Shown in pieces: positions 55,416-64,000 of a stretch of DNA of 64,000 bases. The translations under genes and the position numbers were made by a program. The notes under the pieces were generated by a model. The model was not told the DNA's origin. It searched no databases and saw only the letters and a program-made list of their open reading frames with translations. The first letter of the stretch is position 1; each line of letters opens with the position of its first letter. The stretch comes from Candidatus Obscuribacterales bacterium (GTDB lineage: Bacteria > Cyanobacteriota > Vampirovibrionia > Obscuribacterales > Obscuribacteraceae). Location: positions 1-64,000 of the forward strand of contig JAGVKB010000097.1 of assembly GCA_020050835.1 (NCBI GenBank), written 5' to 3'.

Positions 55416-56798
55416 TTAGAGGCGCGCTCGTTTCAATCCAACCACAAAGGTCGGATCACCGGCACAGTCAGTCAGTTTGCCGGCACGCATCAGCCCGCAT
55501 GCTTCCAACCAGCGCTCGAATTCCGGAGCAGGGCGGCAACCTGTAAGCTCTCGCAGACTAGCAACATCATGAAAGCTGGTGGACTGATAAGAGAGCATCA
55601 CGTCGTCTCCCATCGGAACACCCATAAAATAATTGACACCGGCAGCAACCAGGAGAACGGTCAAGTTTTCCAGATCGTTTTGGTCGGCTTCCATATGATT
55701 GGTGTAACAAGCATCTACCCCCATCGGTAGACCGAGCAGCTTTCCCATGAAGTGATCTTCAAGTCCGGCCCGAATCATTTGCCGTCCGTCGGCGAGGTAC
55801 TCTGGTCCGATGAAACCAACCACATCATTGACCAGAAATGGATTGAAGTACCTGGCCAGAGCATAGCATCGCGCTTCCAGGGTGAGCTGATCCGCTCCAT
55901 GATGCGAGCGAGAGGAGAGCTCCGAACCTTGTCCAGTCTCGAAGTACATCACCTGGCCGCCTTTGTTCTTGCACTTTTGCATGCCCAGTTGATGCGCCTG
56001 CCTCAGCGTTTCCAGATTGATACCAAAAGCGGTATTACCAAGCTCCGACCCGGCTATGCTCTGGAAGATTAACCCAGCCGGTGCTCCGCGCTCAATCGCT
56101 TTCATCTGAGTTGTAACGTGGCTGAGGACGCAGTTCTGAGTCGGCAAAGCCAGCTGATCGATCAGATCATCGGTCGCCTCGAGCAAGCGAGCTACGGTTT
56201 CGGCAGTATCGTAGACCGGATTGATTCCAATCACCGCGTCGCCGATACCGTAGGAGACACCTTCGTAAATGGAAGCCATTACACCTTCGACCGAATCGGA
56301 CGGATGATTAGGCTGTAGACGTCCTCCCAGTACCTGCGGCAGACCAAGTGTGGTGTTCGCCCGCGATACCACTCGACACTTCTCGGCGGCTCTAATCAGA
56401 TCCAAATTAGACATCAACTTGGCTACGGCAGCAGCCATCTCACCGTTTAGCGCTGACCTAATTGCTTCGACGTCGGACAAGGTAGTTTGTGAGGAGAGAA
56501 GAAACTCACGCAACTCGGCAACCGTCCAGGAAGCGATCCTGGCAGAGATAGCCTGATCCAGCTGACTGTCCACAAATCGTGTCACTTCGCAAGAATCGTA
56601 AGGCGCGACCGGATGCTCCCTCAAATCTTTCAAAGTAACGCTACTTAATACATGCTTGGCTGCGATTCGTTCCAACTCCGAATCAGCAGCAATGCCTGCC
56701 AACTGGTCTCCCGACTTCTCCTCGTTGGCTTTGGCCAATACTTCTTTCAGCGACTGAAAGACATACTTTTGTCCGCCTACAGTGTGGGAAAGAGTCAT
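55416..56798 (-). CDS. eutB: Ethanolamine ammonia-lyase large subunit
   Basis: EutB holds the active site of the B12-dependent enzyme that splits ethanolamine into acetaldehyde and ammonia. At 460 residues it has normal length. Family segments include YEGVSYGIGDAVIGINPVYD, GAPAGLIFQSIAGSE, GQGSELSSRSHHGADQLTLE and LGLPMGVDACYTNHMEADQN. It stands alone on the minus strand, divergent from eutC-eutA with 115 bases between starts; in most bacteria eutB and eutC are adjacent and codirectional. The ribosome site is weak. Adenosylcobalamin is needed, but no B12 gene or riboswitch is seen nearby. Confidence 0.96.
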   Translation of the reverse strand: MTLSHTVGGQKYVFQSLKEVLAKANEEKSGDQLAGIAADSELERIAAKHVLSSVTLKDLREHPVAPYDSCEVTRFVDSQLDQAISARIASWTVAELREFLLSSQTTLSDVEAIRSALNGEMAAAVAKLMSNLDLIRAAEKCRVVSRANTTLGLPQVLGGRLQPNHPSDSVEGVMASIYEGVSYGIGDAVIGINPVYDTAETVARLLEATDDLIDQLALPTQNCVLSHVTTQMKAIERGAPAGLIFQSIAGSELGNTAFGINLETLRQAHQLGMQKCKNKGGQVMYFETGQGSELSSRSHHGADQLTLEARCYALARYFNPFLVNDVVGFIGPEYLADGRQMIRAGLEDHFMGKLLGLPMGVDACYTNHMEADQNDLENLTVLLVAAGVNYFMGVPMGDDVMLSYQSTSFHDVASLRELTGCRPAPEFERWLEACGLMRAGKLTDCAGDPTFVVGLKRARL

Positions 56799-56913
56799 GA
56801 TTTGCGACTTTTTACTTCTTTGAAAGAGAACGCCACATAGTGTAACCTATCTTTCCGAGTAAGCTTTCATAGAAGCACTGCATTGGCCGGTCGTCCGAAT
56901 TGAGCGATCGAAA

Positions 56914-57663
56914 ATGAGCATGGACCACAACATTCCAGCACCGAGTCATCCGGAGCATCTCCGTCATCTCTTAGACAGCACACCAGCCAGGCTCGGAGTT
57001 TGGCGGGCCGGCTCCAGACCGCTCACCGCAACTTGGCTCAAATTTCGGCAGGACCATGCCCAGGCTCGCGATGCGGTTCACAGTGAGTTAACGCAAGACT
57101 TTCTGGACAATTTTGCCGCCAAGCGTAGCTTGCCGATTGTGCAGAGCACCGCCATCAATCGGCGAGATTTCGTACTGAACCCACCCAAAGGCAAGCAAGT
57201 CTCTGCAGCTGATTTGGAGGAATTAAAGGAGAATTGTCCGTCTGGCTGCGATGTACAAATTGTAATCAGCGACGGTCTTTCCGCTCAAGCAGTCGAGAGC
57301 AACATAGCCGACTTGCTTCCGATGTTGGAGCACGGGTTCGCCTTAGAAGGAATTACATATGGACGGCCAATCATCACTCGCTTCGGCCGGGTAGCTGTTG
57401 CCGATCAGATCGGCTTTGCACTTTCGGCAAAGTTAGCAATCAACCTGATTGGAGAACGACCCGGACTATCGTCAGCGCAAGCGCTTTCTGCCTATCTGAC
57501 GTTCAATCCCGGACCGCAGACAATTAGCTCTGACCGAACGGTTGTCTCCAACATTCACAGCGGCGGCACTCCGGCCGCCGAAGCGGGAGCATACATCGTT
57601 CAGCTTTCCAAGCGGATTCTAGAGACCGGAGTCTCCGGCGTGCGCCTGCAACAACTCGGATAG
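56914..57663 (+). CDS. eutC: Ethanolamine ammonia-lyase small subunit
   Basis: EutC completes the B12-binding interface with EutB. Conserved parts are RLGVWRAGSRPLTATWLKFR, DHAQARDAVHSEL, VQIVISDGLSAQAV and the Cys/Gly-rich end NIHSGGTPAAEAG. At 249 residues it is about 45 shorter than the enterobacterial subunit, mainly at the N-terminus, which is variable in the family. ATG 56914 and ATG 56920 are both possible. Its stop is two bases from the eutA start, so they are one operon. Confidence 0.95.
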   Translation: MSMDHNIPAPSHPEHLRHLLDSTPARLGVWRAGSRPLTATWLKFRQDHAQARDAVHSELTQDFLDNFAAKRSLPIVQSTAINRRDFVLNPPKGKQVSAADLEELKENCPSGCDVQIVISDGLSAQAVESNIADLLPMLEHGFALEGITYGRPIITRFGRVAVADQIGFALSAKLAINLIGERPGLSSAQALSAYLTFNPGPQTISSDRTVVSNIHSGGTPAAEAGAYIVQLSKRILETGVSGVRLQQLG

Positions 57664-57665
57664 GC

Positions 57666-59099
57666 ATGCCGAACCGCGTGGACGATGGCAAGCTCGTGAG
57701 CGTCGGCATCGATGTCGGAACTACTTCTACTCACCTGACAGTCAGTCATCTCTTCCTTTCCAATTGCTCGCGGCCCAATCAAGCACCGCGACTGGCAATT
57801 TCGGAGCGACGAATCGTTTACCGCAGCGCGATTCATTTCACCCCCGTGACGCAGGGAGCGATTGACGCCCAAGCCGTCCGCGAGATTGTCGAGAGCGAAT
57901 ATCATGCAGCCGGAATCAATCCGGAAAACATCGAGACAGGCGCTGTCATCATTACCGGTGAAACCGCCAAGCTGCGCAATGCTCCCTCGGTCACACATGC
58001 CCTGGCAGAGATGGCGGGCAGCTTCGTGGTGGCAAGCGCCGGTCCTAATCTCGAAGGCATCCTGGCTGGACGTGGCTCAGGGGCCGCCGATGCGTCAGCC
58101 GCTACCGGACGCACTATCTGCAATATTGATGTCGGTGGAGGAACAGCCAACATCGCCGTCTTCGCGGACGGCGAGCCGGTCGATGTGGCCTGCCTGGCTG
58201 TCGGTGGCAGGCTGATGACACTGGCCCCCGATGGGCTTTTGACCGGATTGTCAGATTCGGGCGAGCTTCTGCTCGATGCAACCAACAAGAACATTCCAAT
58301 TGGCTCGGTGGTATCACAAGAGATGCTCGAGCTGATCGGAAATCTCATTGCCGAAGCACTGATTCAATACATCGTAAAAAGGCGCCCGCCACAGATTGCC
58401 GAGCGACTGTTAGTCTCGGACTCCTTGCGGCGAAGTCACAAGATCGATCAATTCTGGCTGTCTGGCGGTGTCGCCGAGTTGATCAAAAGACCACCGGCCG
58501 ATCCCTTGCTATATGGCGATATCGGCTCTTATATCGCTCAAGGAATCAAAGGATCGCTCGACGAGCGTTCTCTGCCCTTTCATATCCCGGACGAGCCGAT
58601 CCGTGCCACTGTCATTGGTGCAGCAATGCACAGCGCCCAGTTGAGCGGCTCGACAATCGCCGTCCAAAGCAGCAACCTGCCCTTAAGAAACGTGCCGATT
58701 GTAAGACCGTTTCAGAGTATCGACTCAATGGATGCCGGTGTGGATGTAAACTCACTCCTGCGCAACTGTTTCGACCGGCTTGATTTGGACTGGTCGACCA
58801 ATGCCGTGGCAATCGTCATGGGAAAGCTGCCTGAGACCGACTTCGCGTCCCTCCAGCGCTGGGCCGGCGCACTGTCTGAGGCGTTTATCGCGCTCAAGGG
58901 ATCCCCTCCGCTCATCTTATTGACCAGAGACGACATTGCAATGGCATTCGGACAGTTATTGAGAACGCATCTGCCGGACCAACAGCTGGTTATCCTGGAC
59001 GGCATCGATTCGACCAATGGCGATTACATCGACATTGGAAAGCCAATTTCCAACGGTAACGCTTTGCCGGTTGTTGTGAAAAGTCTGATCTTCTCCTAG
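57666..59099 (+). CDS. eutA: Ethanolamine ammonia-lyase reactivating factor
   Basis: EutA is an actin-like ATPase that swaps damaged cobalamin out of the EutBC enzyme. The phosphate-1 motif LVSVGIDVGTTSTHLTVSHL opens the protein. The second motif ICNIDVGGGTANIAVF and a late SGGVAELI fit the ASKHA fold. Length (477) is normal. With eutB and eutC this gives a minimal catabolic set: no EutH transporter, acetaldehyde dehydrogenase or microcompartment shell genes appear in the window, so acetaldehyde would be handled by genes elsewhere. Confidence 0.95.
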   Translation: MPNRVDDGKLVSVGIDVGTTSTHLTVSHLFLSNCSRPNQAPRLAISERRIVYRSAIHFTPVTQGAIDAQAVREIVESEYHAAGINPENIETGAVIITGETAKLRNAPSVTHALAEMAGSFVVASAGPNLEGILAGRGSGAADASAATGRTICNIDVGGGTANIAVFADGEPVDVACLAVGGRLMTLAPDGLLTGLSDSGELLLDATNKNIPIGSVVSQEMLELIGNLIAEALIQYIVKRRPPQIAERLLVSDSLRRSHKIDQFWLSGGVAELIKRPPADPLLYGDIGSYIAQGIKGSLDERSLPFHIPDEPIRATVIGAAMHSAQLSGSTIAVQSSNLPLRNVPIVRPFQSIDSMDAGVDVNSLLRNCFDRLDLDWSTNAVAIVMGKLPETDFASLQRWAGALSEAFIALKGSPPLILLTRDDIAMAFGQLLRTHLPDQQLVILDGIDSTNGDYIDIGKPISNGNALPVVVKSLIFS

Positions 59100-59133
59100 T
59101 CGATCTCGGCTTAAGCTACCAATCGACAGTTGA

Positions 59134-59550
59134 TTACTCCAGCTCCAACTGCTCGTCGATCAAACTAATTACTTTATTGACCCGTGAAAGCTCTCCGAGC
59201 ATCAATTCAATCTCGTCGCGAATCGCCAGCAGATCGCGCTCCAATCTAATCACTGATGCCATGTCGCCAGCTCGCCCACACCGCCCTCGTTCTGCGTCGA
59301 CTTCCTTCTCCCAGTACCACAAATAGTTCAAGCGATTGGCGATGAACACTCGGCGCGTACTGTGCAGCCTGTAACTCGCAGTCAGACCTTTGGCCGTGGG
59401 CAACGTCGCCAGCGGAGCGGCTGTTAAAACAGCTGCTTTCGAAGCGCCTTCCTCTGCCTGAGAATCAGCATCAGACGCGCAGGCGGAGCCCACTGCCATT
59501 GAGAGCAACAATACGATGAACAGGATAGTAAGTTCGGATTTTTTCCGCAT
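59134..59550 (-). CDS. Secreted coiled-coil protein of unknown function
   Basis: A signal peptide (ILFIVLLLSMAVGSACA) begins the 138-residue product; the Cys near its end could be a lipoprotein site but the LxxC context is not strict. After an Ala/Leu linker, residues 60-138 are helical and charged (FIANRLNYLWYWEKEVDAER, LERDLLAIRDEIELMLGEL), consistent with a short coiled coil. No family is recognised. It is convergent with eutA. Confidence 0.7.
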   Translation of the reverse strand: MRKKSELTILFIVLLLSMAVGSACASDADSQAEEGASKAAVLTAAPLATLPTAKGLTASYRLHSTRRVFIANRLNYLWYWEKEVDAERGRCGRAGDMASVIRLERDLLAIRDEIELMLGELSRVNKVISLIDEQLELE

Positions 59551-59752
59551 ATCCTAAGTCGCCGCCAAGGATACCAACCCATAATGAGCCAAGTCTTATT
59601 GTAGATGGGGATTCCCGGTTGTCAAGCAGATTTAATCGGAGCGCATTCCCCAGGGAAGGTATGCCCAAACTTACCGCCTCCGTCACAAAAGACGTCAGCC
59701 GGCTGGAAATTTGTTCTCAGCTCAGCCCTAAACCACATGCAGCCAGAATCCG

Positions 59753-60763
59753 TCAGATCGACACAGTGGTTGCCTGAACGGCTCCGCCAACGAACTGATT
59801 CGATTCCCTCTCGACTGCAATATCGGCAAACAATGGTGTCGACAGATAGCGTTCGCCAGTGCTCGGTGCGATCGCCACGATGAGCTTTCCTTTATTCTCA
59901 GGAAGTTTTGCCAACTCGATTGCGGCGCACACTGCCGCACCACTGCTGATCCCGACAAAGAGTCCTTCTTGCATGTGCATCTTTCTGGCCCAAGAGAATG
60001 CTTGATCATTGCTTACCTTTTGCACCGCATCGATGATCGACAGGTCGAGCACCGCCGGGATGAATCCAGCTCCAATTCCTTGAATCTTGTGCGGGCCAGG
60101 GCTTGCAGCTTGACCGGTTAGCTCTTGCGTTAGGACAGGGCTGTCGACCGGCTCTACAGCTACTATCTTCACAGAAGGCTTGCGCATCTTCAGAACCTGT
60201 CCAACTCCAGTCAGAGTACCGCCGGTTCCCACTCCGGCCACGAAAATATCCACTCTGGCCGCCGAGTCACGCCAGATCTCTTCAGCCGTCGTCTCCCGGT
60301 GAATCTTAGGATTAGCGGGATTTTGAAATTGTTGCGGCATATAAGCGTTGGCGGTACTACTCAAGATCTGCTCAGCCTGCGCGATCGCTCCTTTCATGCC
60401 CTGACTTCCCGGCGTTAGAACTAATTGCGCACCAAGCGCCGATAGAGTCTTGCGCCTTTCAATCGACATTGTCTCTGGCATAGTTAAGATCAACTTGTAG
60501 CCACGCGCGGCAGCGACAAATGCTAGTGCAATTCCGGTATTGCCCGAGGTCGGCTCGATGATGGTCGTCTCTCCGGCGACGATCAATCGCTGCTTTTCAG
60601 CCTCATTGATCATCGAAACACCGATCCGATCCTTAACCGAGCCCAGCGGATTGAGCGACTCCAGCTTCACCGCCACAGTTGCATAAAGTCCATCCCCTAG
60701 CCGATTCAGTTTGACCAGCGGTGTATTGCCGACCAGCTCAGTTACATCTTTTGCAATTCGCAT
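59753..60763 (-). CDS. cysK: Cysteine synthase (O-acetylserine sulfhydrylase)
   Basis: This PLP enzyme makes cysteine from O-acetylserine and sulfide. [15 protein letters not shown] is followed by [15 protein letters not shown] with the PLP Lys. [13 protein letters not shown] and the phosphate loop [12 protein letters not shown] are intact, as is [12 protein letters not shown]. Length (336) is slightly above CysK, through a C-terminal extension ([15 protein letters not shown]). No SAT (cysE) gene is nearby. Cysteine supply links loosely to the Cys-based chemistry of ovoA elsewhere in the window. Confidence 0.95.
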   Translation of the reverse strand: MRIAKDVTELVGNTPLVKLNRLGDGLYATVAVKLESLNPLGSVKDRIGVSMINEAEKQRLIVAGETTIIEPTSGNTGIALAFVAAARGYKLILTMPETMSIERRKTLSALGAQLVLTPGSQGMKGAIAQAEQILSSTANAYMPQQFQNPANPKIHRETTAEEIWRDSAARVDIFVAGVGTGGTLTGVGQVLKMRKPSVKIVAVEPVDSPVLTQELTGQAASPGPHKIQGIGAGFIPAVLDLSIIDAVQKVSNDQAFSWARKMHMQEGLFVGISSGAAVCAAIELAKLPENKGKLIVAIAPSTGERYLSTPLFADIAVERESNQFVGGAVQATTVSI

Positions 60764-61050
60764 CTACCGACACCTCGTCAATGACCGACTCTGTACAGCC
60801 CAATCGAGCAAAACTCAATGGATTAATGCAGTCTTCCAGCGGCTGCCGACCGCAACTTGATTAGCCTAAGGTCGAGCGCGTATTCTAACATCGACGATGT
60901 TGGTTGATCTGCATCGCACTTTACAAATGCAGGCGGTAAATCCCACGCCGGCCGACATGCTACCCACTCATCCGATAGGTAATCGAGATTAATGCCCATT
61001 CAGAGCTGAAACTTCAAACAAGTCGTCCCTTAAAACTGGATAGCCGATCC

Positions 61051-61452
61051 TCACCGAGCCCAATTTTCGACGGAAAGGCTCTTTACTTTACTGAATTCAC
61101 GTAGGTTGTTTGTCACGACAGTTGCTTCAAGGCTGCGCCCGTGTGCTGCAATCATCAAGTCGTTGGCTCCAATCATCTCTCCACGCTTATGCAAAACGGC
61201 TCGGATGTCCGCGTAATGTAAAGCTGCCTCACGGCTCCAGTCGAGCACACGCACATGCCTGATAAAGCCCTCGACTGCGGACTGCGCAAGCTTGGGCTTG
61301 CAGCTCAGTTTAACTCCGTATAAGAGCTCCGCCTCAGTGACAACCGAGATTGCAATACTTTCAATCTCAACGGACTTGAGCTTCTCCAAAAGCTGAGAAT
61401 GAGAACGTTTCATGATGTAAGAACAGATGTCCGTGTCGAGCATGTACAGCAT
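61051..61452 (-). CDS. vapC: VapC-type PIN-domain toxin
   Basis: PIN RNases of this family cleave tRNA or rRNA and are held inactive by VapB. The acidic metal residues are visible: LDTDICSYI (first Asp), VVTEAELLYGV (Glu), GANDLMIAAHG (Asp) and TNNLREF near the end. The 133-residue length is typical. Its start overlaps the vapB stop by one base (TGATG), the usual coupled arrangement. Confidence 0.93.
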   Translation of the reverse strand: MLYMLDTDICSYIMKRSHSQLLEKLKSVEIESIAISVVTEAELLYGVKLSCKPKLAQSAVEGFIRHVRVLDWSREAALHYADIRAVLHKRGEMIGANDLMIAAHGRSLEATVVTNNLREFSKVKSLSVENWAR

Positions 61453-61679
61453 CAGTAATCACGCTCTTGCAGCGGCAGGTCTTCTATCTCAGTCATGAAA
61501 TCATCCGGCGCCACCGGACCATGGGCGAGATACTCATCCCAACTCGATGGACGAGGGGACAGGATAACTCTCTCGCCATCCCGATAGATAAAGACCTCCG
61601 GCACTGCGAACTGAAATTCCTTGGGCAAGCGCACTGCCTGACTACGATTGCTGAAAAACACTTTAGCCGTACGTTCCAT
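61452..61679 (-). CDS. vapB: VapB-type AbrB-fold antitoxin
   Basis: ATG 61679 has GGGAG seven bases upstream and gives 75 residues; a longer frame opens at 61748. The sequence TAKVFFSNRSQAVRLPKEFQ is the swapped-hairpin DNA-binding domain, and the acidic tail (PDDFMTEIEDLPL) should wrap the toxin. It forms a two-gene operon with vapC and is expected to autorepress it. Confidence 0.9.
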   Translation of the reverse strand: MERTAKVFFSNRSQAVRLPKEFQFAVPEVFIYRDGERVILSPRPSSWDEYLAHGPVAPDDFMTEIEDLPLQERDY

Positions 61680-62027
61680 CCGCAATCTCCCTTGGCGCAT
61701 ATAGTCAAGTGTATACTTCGCATCGCCATATGTCAACGTATATGGCATTCACATCGGCTATTGGAGCCACAACTACAATCCCAGTTAAGGGATGAATGCC
61801 CTTACCGTACAGAGCACAAAGCACAAGCAAGCTTTCCAGTTCTCAGGAATCGCGCAAAAGTAGTGATACCACGAGCAGTATCAAAGAGCGCACGCATTCG
61901 TACAAACACTCTCTGATACTGCTTCGAATCGCCTACGGCTTACGCCTTCCGAGGCGCGCTGTAACTACGTTGTAACTACTTTGTCGCCTGACCACTTTTG
62001 GTCAAGCAGGAGTTTCGAGAACTGAAA
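61680..62027. other. Intergenic region with large inverted repeat and short direct repeat
   Basis: About 350 bases without a gene. AGCAGTATCA at 61874-61883 is exactly complementary to TGATACTGCT at 61914-61923, with further AGAG/CTCT pairing inside. TGTAACTAC is repeated at 61960-61968 and 61971-61979 (11-base period). The hairpin could end the Gly/Pro-rich transcript; the direct repeat may bind a regulator. Confidence 0.5.
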
Positions 62028-62402
62028 CTAGTAGCGGGGGAAGTAGGTACGACCTGGACCTGGTGGATTGTATATCCAACCGCGACCGGCACCGCCTGCC
62101 GGACCGGGCGGATTGTTGTGCCAGTATGGCCCCTTTCCGGGACCGCCAACCGGGCCGGGCGGATTGGCACGGCGAGGAGCTTTGTATGAAACACGTCCGG
62201 GACCAGGCGGATTGTAATTCCAGCCCCGGCCGGCGCCACCACGCGGTCCAGCCGGATTATGGTGCCAATTAGGTCCATGTCCGACACCACCTACCGGGCC
62301 AGGCGGATTGATGCGTTTTGCCATGGCGCCAGGGGTAGCCATTACTCCGACAGCTCCGAGCAACATGAGCATTTGACGCCAGTTGATCCTTGTTAAGTTC
62401 AT
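62028..62402 (-). CDS. Secreted Gly/Pro-rich protein with a duplicated 46-residue unit
   Basis: ATG 62402 (or 62405) has AGGA close upstream and starts a signal peptide (WRQMLMLLGAVGVMA, cleavage after AMA). The mature part is two near-identical units of about 46 residues. Each runs INPPGPVGGVGHGPNWHHNP or ANPPGPVGGPGKGPYWHNNP, then GP(R/A)GGAGRGW(N/I)YNPPGPGR. Such His/Trp/Gly/Pro repeats resemble structural or metal-binding surface proteins; no family is recognised. It is a stand-alone gene. Confidence 0.75.
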   Translation of the reverse strand: MNLTRINWRQMLMLLGAVGVMATPGAMAKRINPPGPVGGVGHGPNWHHNPAGPRGGAGRGWNYNPPGPGRVSYKAPRRANPPGPVGGPGKGPYWHNNPPGPAGGAGRGWIYNPPGPGRTYFPRY

Positions 62403-62677
62403 CATCTTATCCTTTCTCAATTAACGTTCGATCGGGCGGGTGGATCTGTTTTCTTCTCCAACCTCTAATGGTTAAGACGGCAGCATTTCCAAAAGAGTTC
62501 AAAGCGAAAAGCTTAAACCGCGTTAATCTCGCCTTGACGACATCGCCCCTTGGCAATCCCAAGCAATGCCCGCCGGTCCTTCGATCGAGCCAAATCTGTT
62601 AGAAAAACAACAGAAAATCTAACAGCCCTCACCGCAAGAGTTCGAGCTGATTCCCATTAGATCAAGTAACTAATTGC

Positions 62678-63253
62678 TCAGTCAAAACGGCAATTAAGCT
62701 TAAGCGCGCCCCTGAGCCGCAACAGATAATCTTGCCGCGAAATCAATTTGGCATTGAATCGGCGCAGGTGATCAGTCATGTACTGACAATCCAACAAGAC
62801 GAATCCGCGCTCCTTGAGCCGTTCAATCAAATAAACCAAAGATACCTTCGAAGCATCGGTCCGGCAGTGAAACATGGACTCTCCCATGAACGCCCCGCCG
62901 AGCGACACACCATAGAGCCCGCCCGCAAGCTCGCCATCTTGATAGGCTTCGACCGAATGCGCCAGCCCGATTCGATGCAACTTTGTGTACGCCTCGAAAA
63001 TTTCGTCCGTAATCCAAGTAGTCTCTCGACGAGCGCATTCTTTGAGAACATCATCCCAAGCTGAGTTAACGCGCATTTCGAAAACGTTCTGGCGATACTT
63101 TCTCATCAACCGGCCGGAGGCATGAAAGTCATCGAAATCGAGAATGCAGCGAGGATCAGGCGAGTACCAGCGGATGCCGTCATCGCCCCCCATCGGGAAG
63201 ACCCCCATGGTATAGGCTTTCACAATCAGATCCGGAGTAAACGCAGCTTCCAT
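62678..63253 (-). CDS. aat: Leucyl/phenylalanyl-tRNA-protein transferase
   Basis: Aat adds Leu or Phe to N-terminal Arg/Lys of proteins, marking them for ClpAP in the N-degron pathway. Signatures: YTMGVFPMG, IRWYSPDPRCILDFDDFH, TWITDEIFEAYTKLHRIGLA, HSVEAYQDGELAGGLYGVSL and GESMFH. These cover the aminoacyl-tRNA and peptide sites; the 191-residue length is normal. It is the last gene of the folA-cytochrome-aat operon, starting directly after the cytochrome stop. Confidence 0.96.
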   Translation of the reverse strand: MEAAFTPDLIVKAYTMGVFPMGGDDGIRWYSPDPRCILDFDDFHASGRLMRKYRQNVFEMRVNSAWDDVLKECARRETTWITDEIFEAYTKLHRIGLAHSVEAYQDGELAGGLYGVSLGGAFMGESMFHCRTDASKVSLVYLIERLKERGFVLLDCQYMTDHLRRFNAKLISRQDYLLRLRGALKLNCRFD

Positions 63254-63607
63254 CTACCGGCTGGTTTTCGGCGTCAAGGTCCGAATGTAAGCGATGATGT
63301 CTTTCAAGTCGCTGTCGCTTAGCTTGGCTTTAGAGAATGCCGGCATCGCTGTTCCTTTCACGCCCGAGCGCACCAGGCTTTCAATCTTCGCATCGTCCTT
63401 AAACGCTGAAGCAAACTTGCTTCCCTTCAGCGGATGTTGCGGATCGATCGCATTGCCGCCTCCGGGATGGCAACCGGCGCAATTAGCTTTTTCAAACAGC
63501 TTCGCGCCCTTCTTGGCATCACCGGTAGTTCCAGCCTCAGCGGCTTGCAATCCAACCGAGACAACGATACCAATGACGGTGGCGCAAGCTGCGGCGGTGC
63601 GATTCAT
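63254..63607 (-). CDS. Secreted class I c-type cytochrome
   Basis: A signal peptide (AAACATVIGIVVSVGLQ) precedes a single haem domain with CAGCH as the attachment site and GTAMPAF supplying the axial Met. The 117-residue size, KGAKLFEKANCAGCHPGGGN and LSDSDLKDIIAYIRTL resemble cytochrome c6/c-553 electron carriers. It should work in the periplasm. The start overlaps the folA stop by four bases (ATGA), and the next gene aat begins at its stop. Confidence 0.93.
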   Translation of the reverse strand: MNRTAAACATVIGIVVSVGLQAAEAGTTGDAKKGAKLFEKANCAGCHPGGGNAIDPQHPLKGSKFASAFKDDAKIESLVRSGVKGTAMPAFSKAKLSDSDLKDIIAYIRTLTPKTSR

Positions 63608-64000
63608 TCAGCCTCCTCGGGAAATATTCCTGACTCTTGCTCTCGTACATATTCCTTAAAAGCATATTCGATCCCATTGTCTTCTTGCAATGCGGACGGT
63701 GAAAGCAAGGAATAGCTCTGGTCGAATTGCGGAAAGAACACATCGCAATCAAACTCAGATTTCACTTCTGTCAGATAAAGCCTCCGGCACCCTGGATGAG
63801 CAACCGCCAATCGATAGATTTCGCCACCGCCAATCACAAAGCAGCGCTCCACCAAAGACTGCTCTAATGAACTAAGTGCCTCATCGAGAGAGGTTGCCTT
63901 GATCACGCCCGGCGGAACCGCAAAGGACGTATCCCTTGTAATTACTACATTGATCCGATCCGGCAGAGGACGTCGCTTCGATGGAATGGATTCCCAGGTC
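63604..64000 (-). CDS. folA: Dihydrofolate reductase (partial, 5' end missing)
   Basis: The N-terminal part lies beyond the right edge; about 131 codons are visible. TWESIPSKRRPLPDRINVVI is the NADPH and substrate region of DHFR, followed by VIGGGEIYRLAV and LYLTEVKSEFDCDVFFPQFD, the typical C-terminal half. The enzyme reduces dihydrofolate to tetrahydrofolate. It overlaps the cytochrome gene by four bases, so the three genes form one operon. Confidence 0.95.
   Translation of the reverse strand, partial: TWESIPSKRRPLPDRINVVITRDTSFAVPPGVIKATSLDEALSSLEQSLVERCFVIGGGEIYRLAVAHPGCRRLYLTEVKSEFDCDVFFPQFDQSYSLLSPSALQEDNGIEYAFKEYVREQESGIFPEEAE

Overview
The window looks like a chromosomal stretch of a Gram-negative-type bacterium of moderate GC. 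OmpA-like and TonB-like proteins, many signal peptides and a secreted c-type cytochrome point to a diderm envelope. The large number of lineage-specific secreted proteins, a PatA/DUF4388-type domain, cyanobacteria-like two-component and Ser/Thr kinases and a histone-like protein suggest the non-photosynthetic cyanobacterial relatives (Vampirovibrionia/Melainabacteria, Obscuribacterales-like). That assignment is inference; no rRNA or other phylogenetic marker is present. TGA is used as a normal stop in many genes here.

Layout. 1-9.9 kb: a TonB-like membrane protein cut by the left edge, a VirB10-like secreted protein, a zinc-ribbon protein with nine LRSPLL repeats, then a compact run holding a secreted coiled-coil protein, sppA, a Yip1 protein and miaA, followed by a lone sensor domain. 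10-21.3 kb: small secreted or HicB-like proteins, an 878-residue multidomain membrane protein, a SpoU methyltransferase, an OmpA protein, a 1065-residue LysM/repeat/cysteine-peptidase-like protein, and a thioredoxin-like gene interrupted by one in-frame TGA with a SECIS-like hairpin (candidate selenoprotein). 21.3-31.7 kb: cytochrome P450, ovothiol synthase OvoA, a Nudix hydrolase, a frameshifted GH18-like protein, an ion channel, a SpoIID protein, tRNA-Ser(UGA) and tlyA.

31.8-36.2 kb is the most striking block. It encodes a secreted precursor with six Cys in a heptad repeat, a DUF692/MNIO enzyme and a DUF2063 partner, so it is a bufferin/HvfABC-like peptide-modification locus. Directly downstream are three tandem paralogues of an unrecognised 200-residue family. 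36.5-46 kb: a YqiA-like esterase, a TPR protein, a histone H1-like protein with a clear terminator, an adenosine-deaminase-like enzyme, a cyclophilin, an RRM protein, a RelE-like/UvrD helicase/TPR-like fusion, and a second VirB10-like protein.

47-53.8 kb is a signalling cluster. It contains an intact histidine kinase, a second protein made of two fused kinases whose halves are degenerate in complementary ways, and a divergent response regulator/Ser-Thr kinase fusion. 54-55.4 kb: a TetR repressor facing a small leucine-rich-variant protein, with operators inside a consensus promoter. 55.4-59.1 kb: ethanolamine ammonia-lyase with eutB divergent from eutC-eutA and no microcompartment genes. 59-64 kb: a secreted coiled-coil protein, cysK, vapBC, a Gly/Pro repeat protein, and a folA / cytochrome c / aat operon cut by the right edge.
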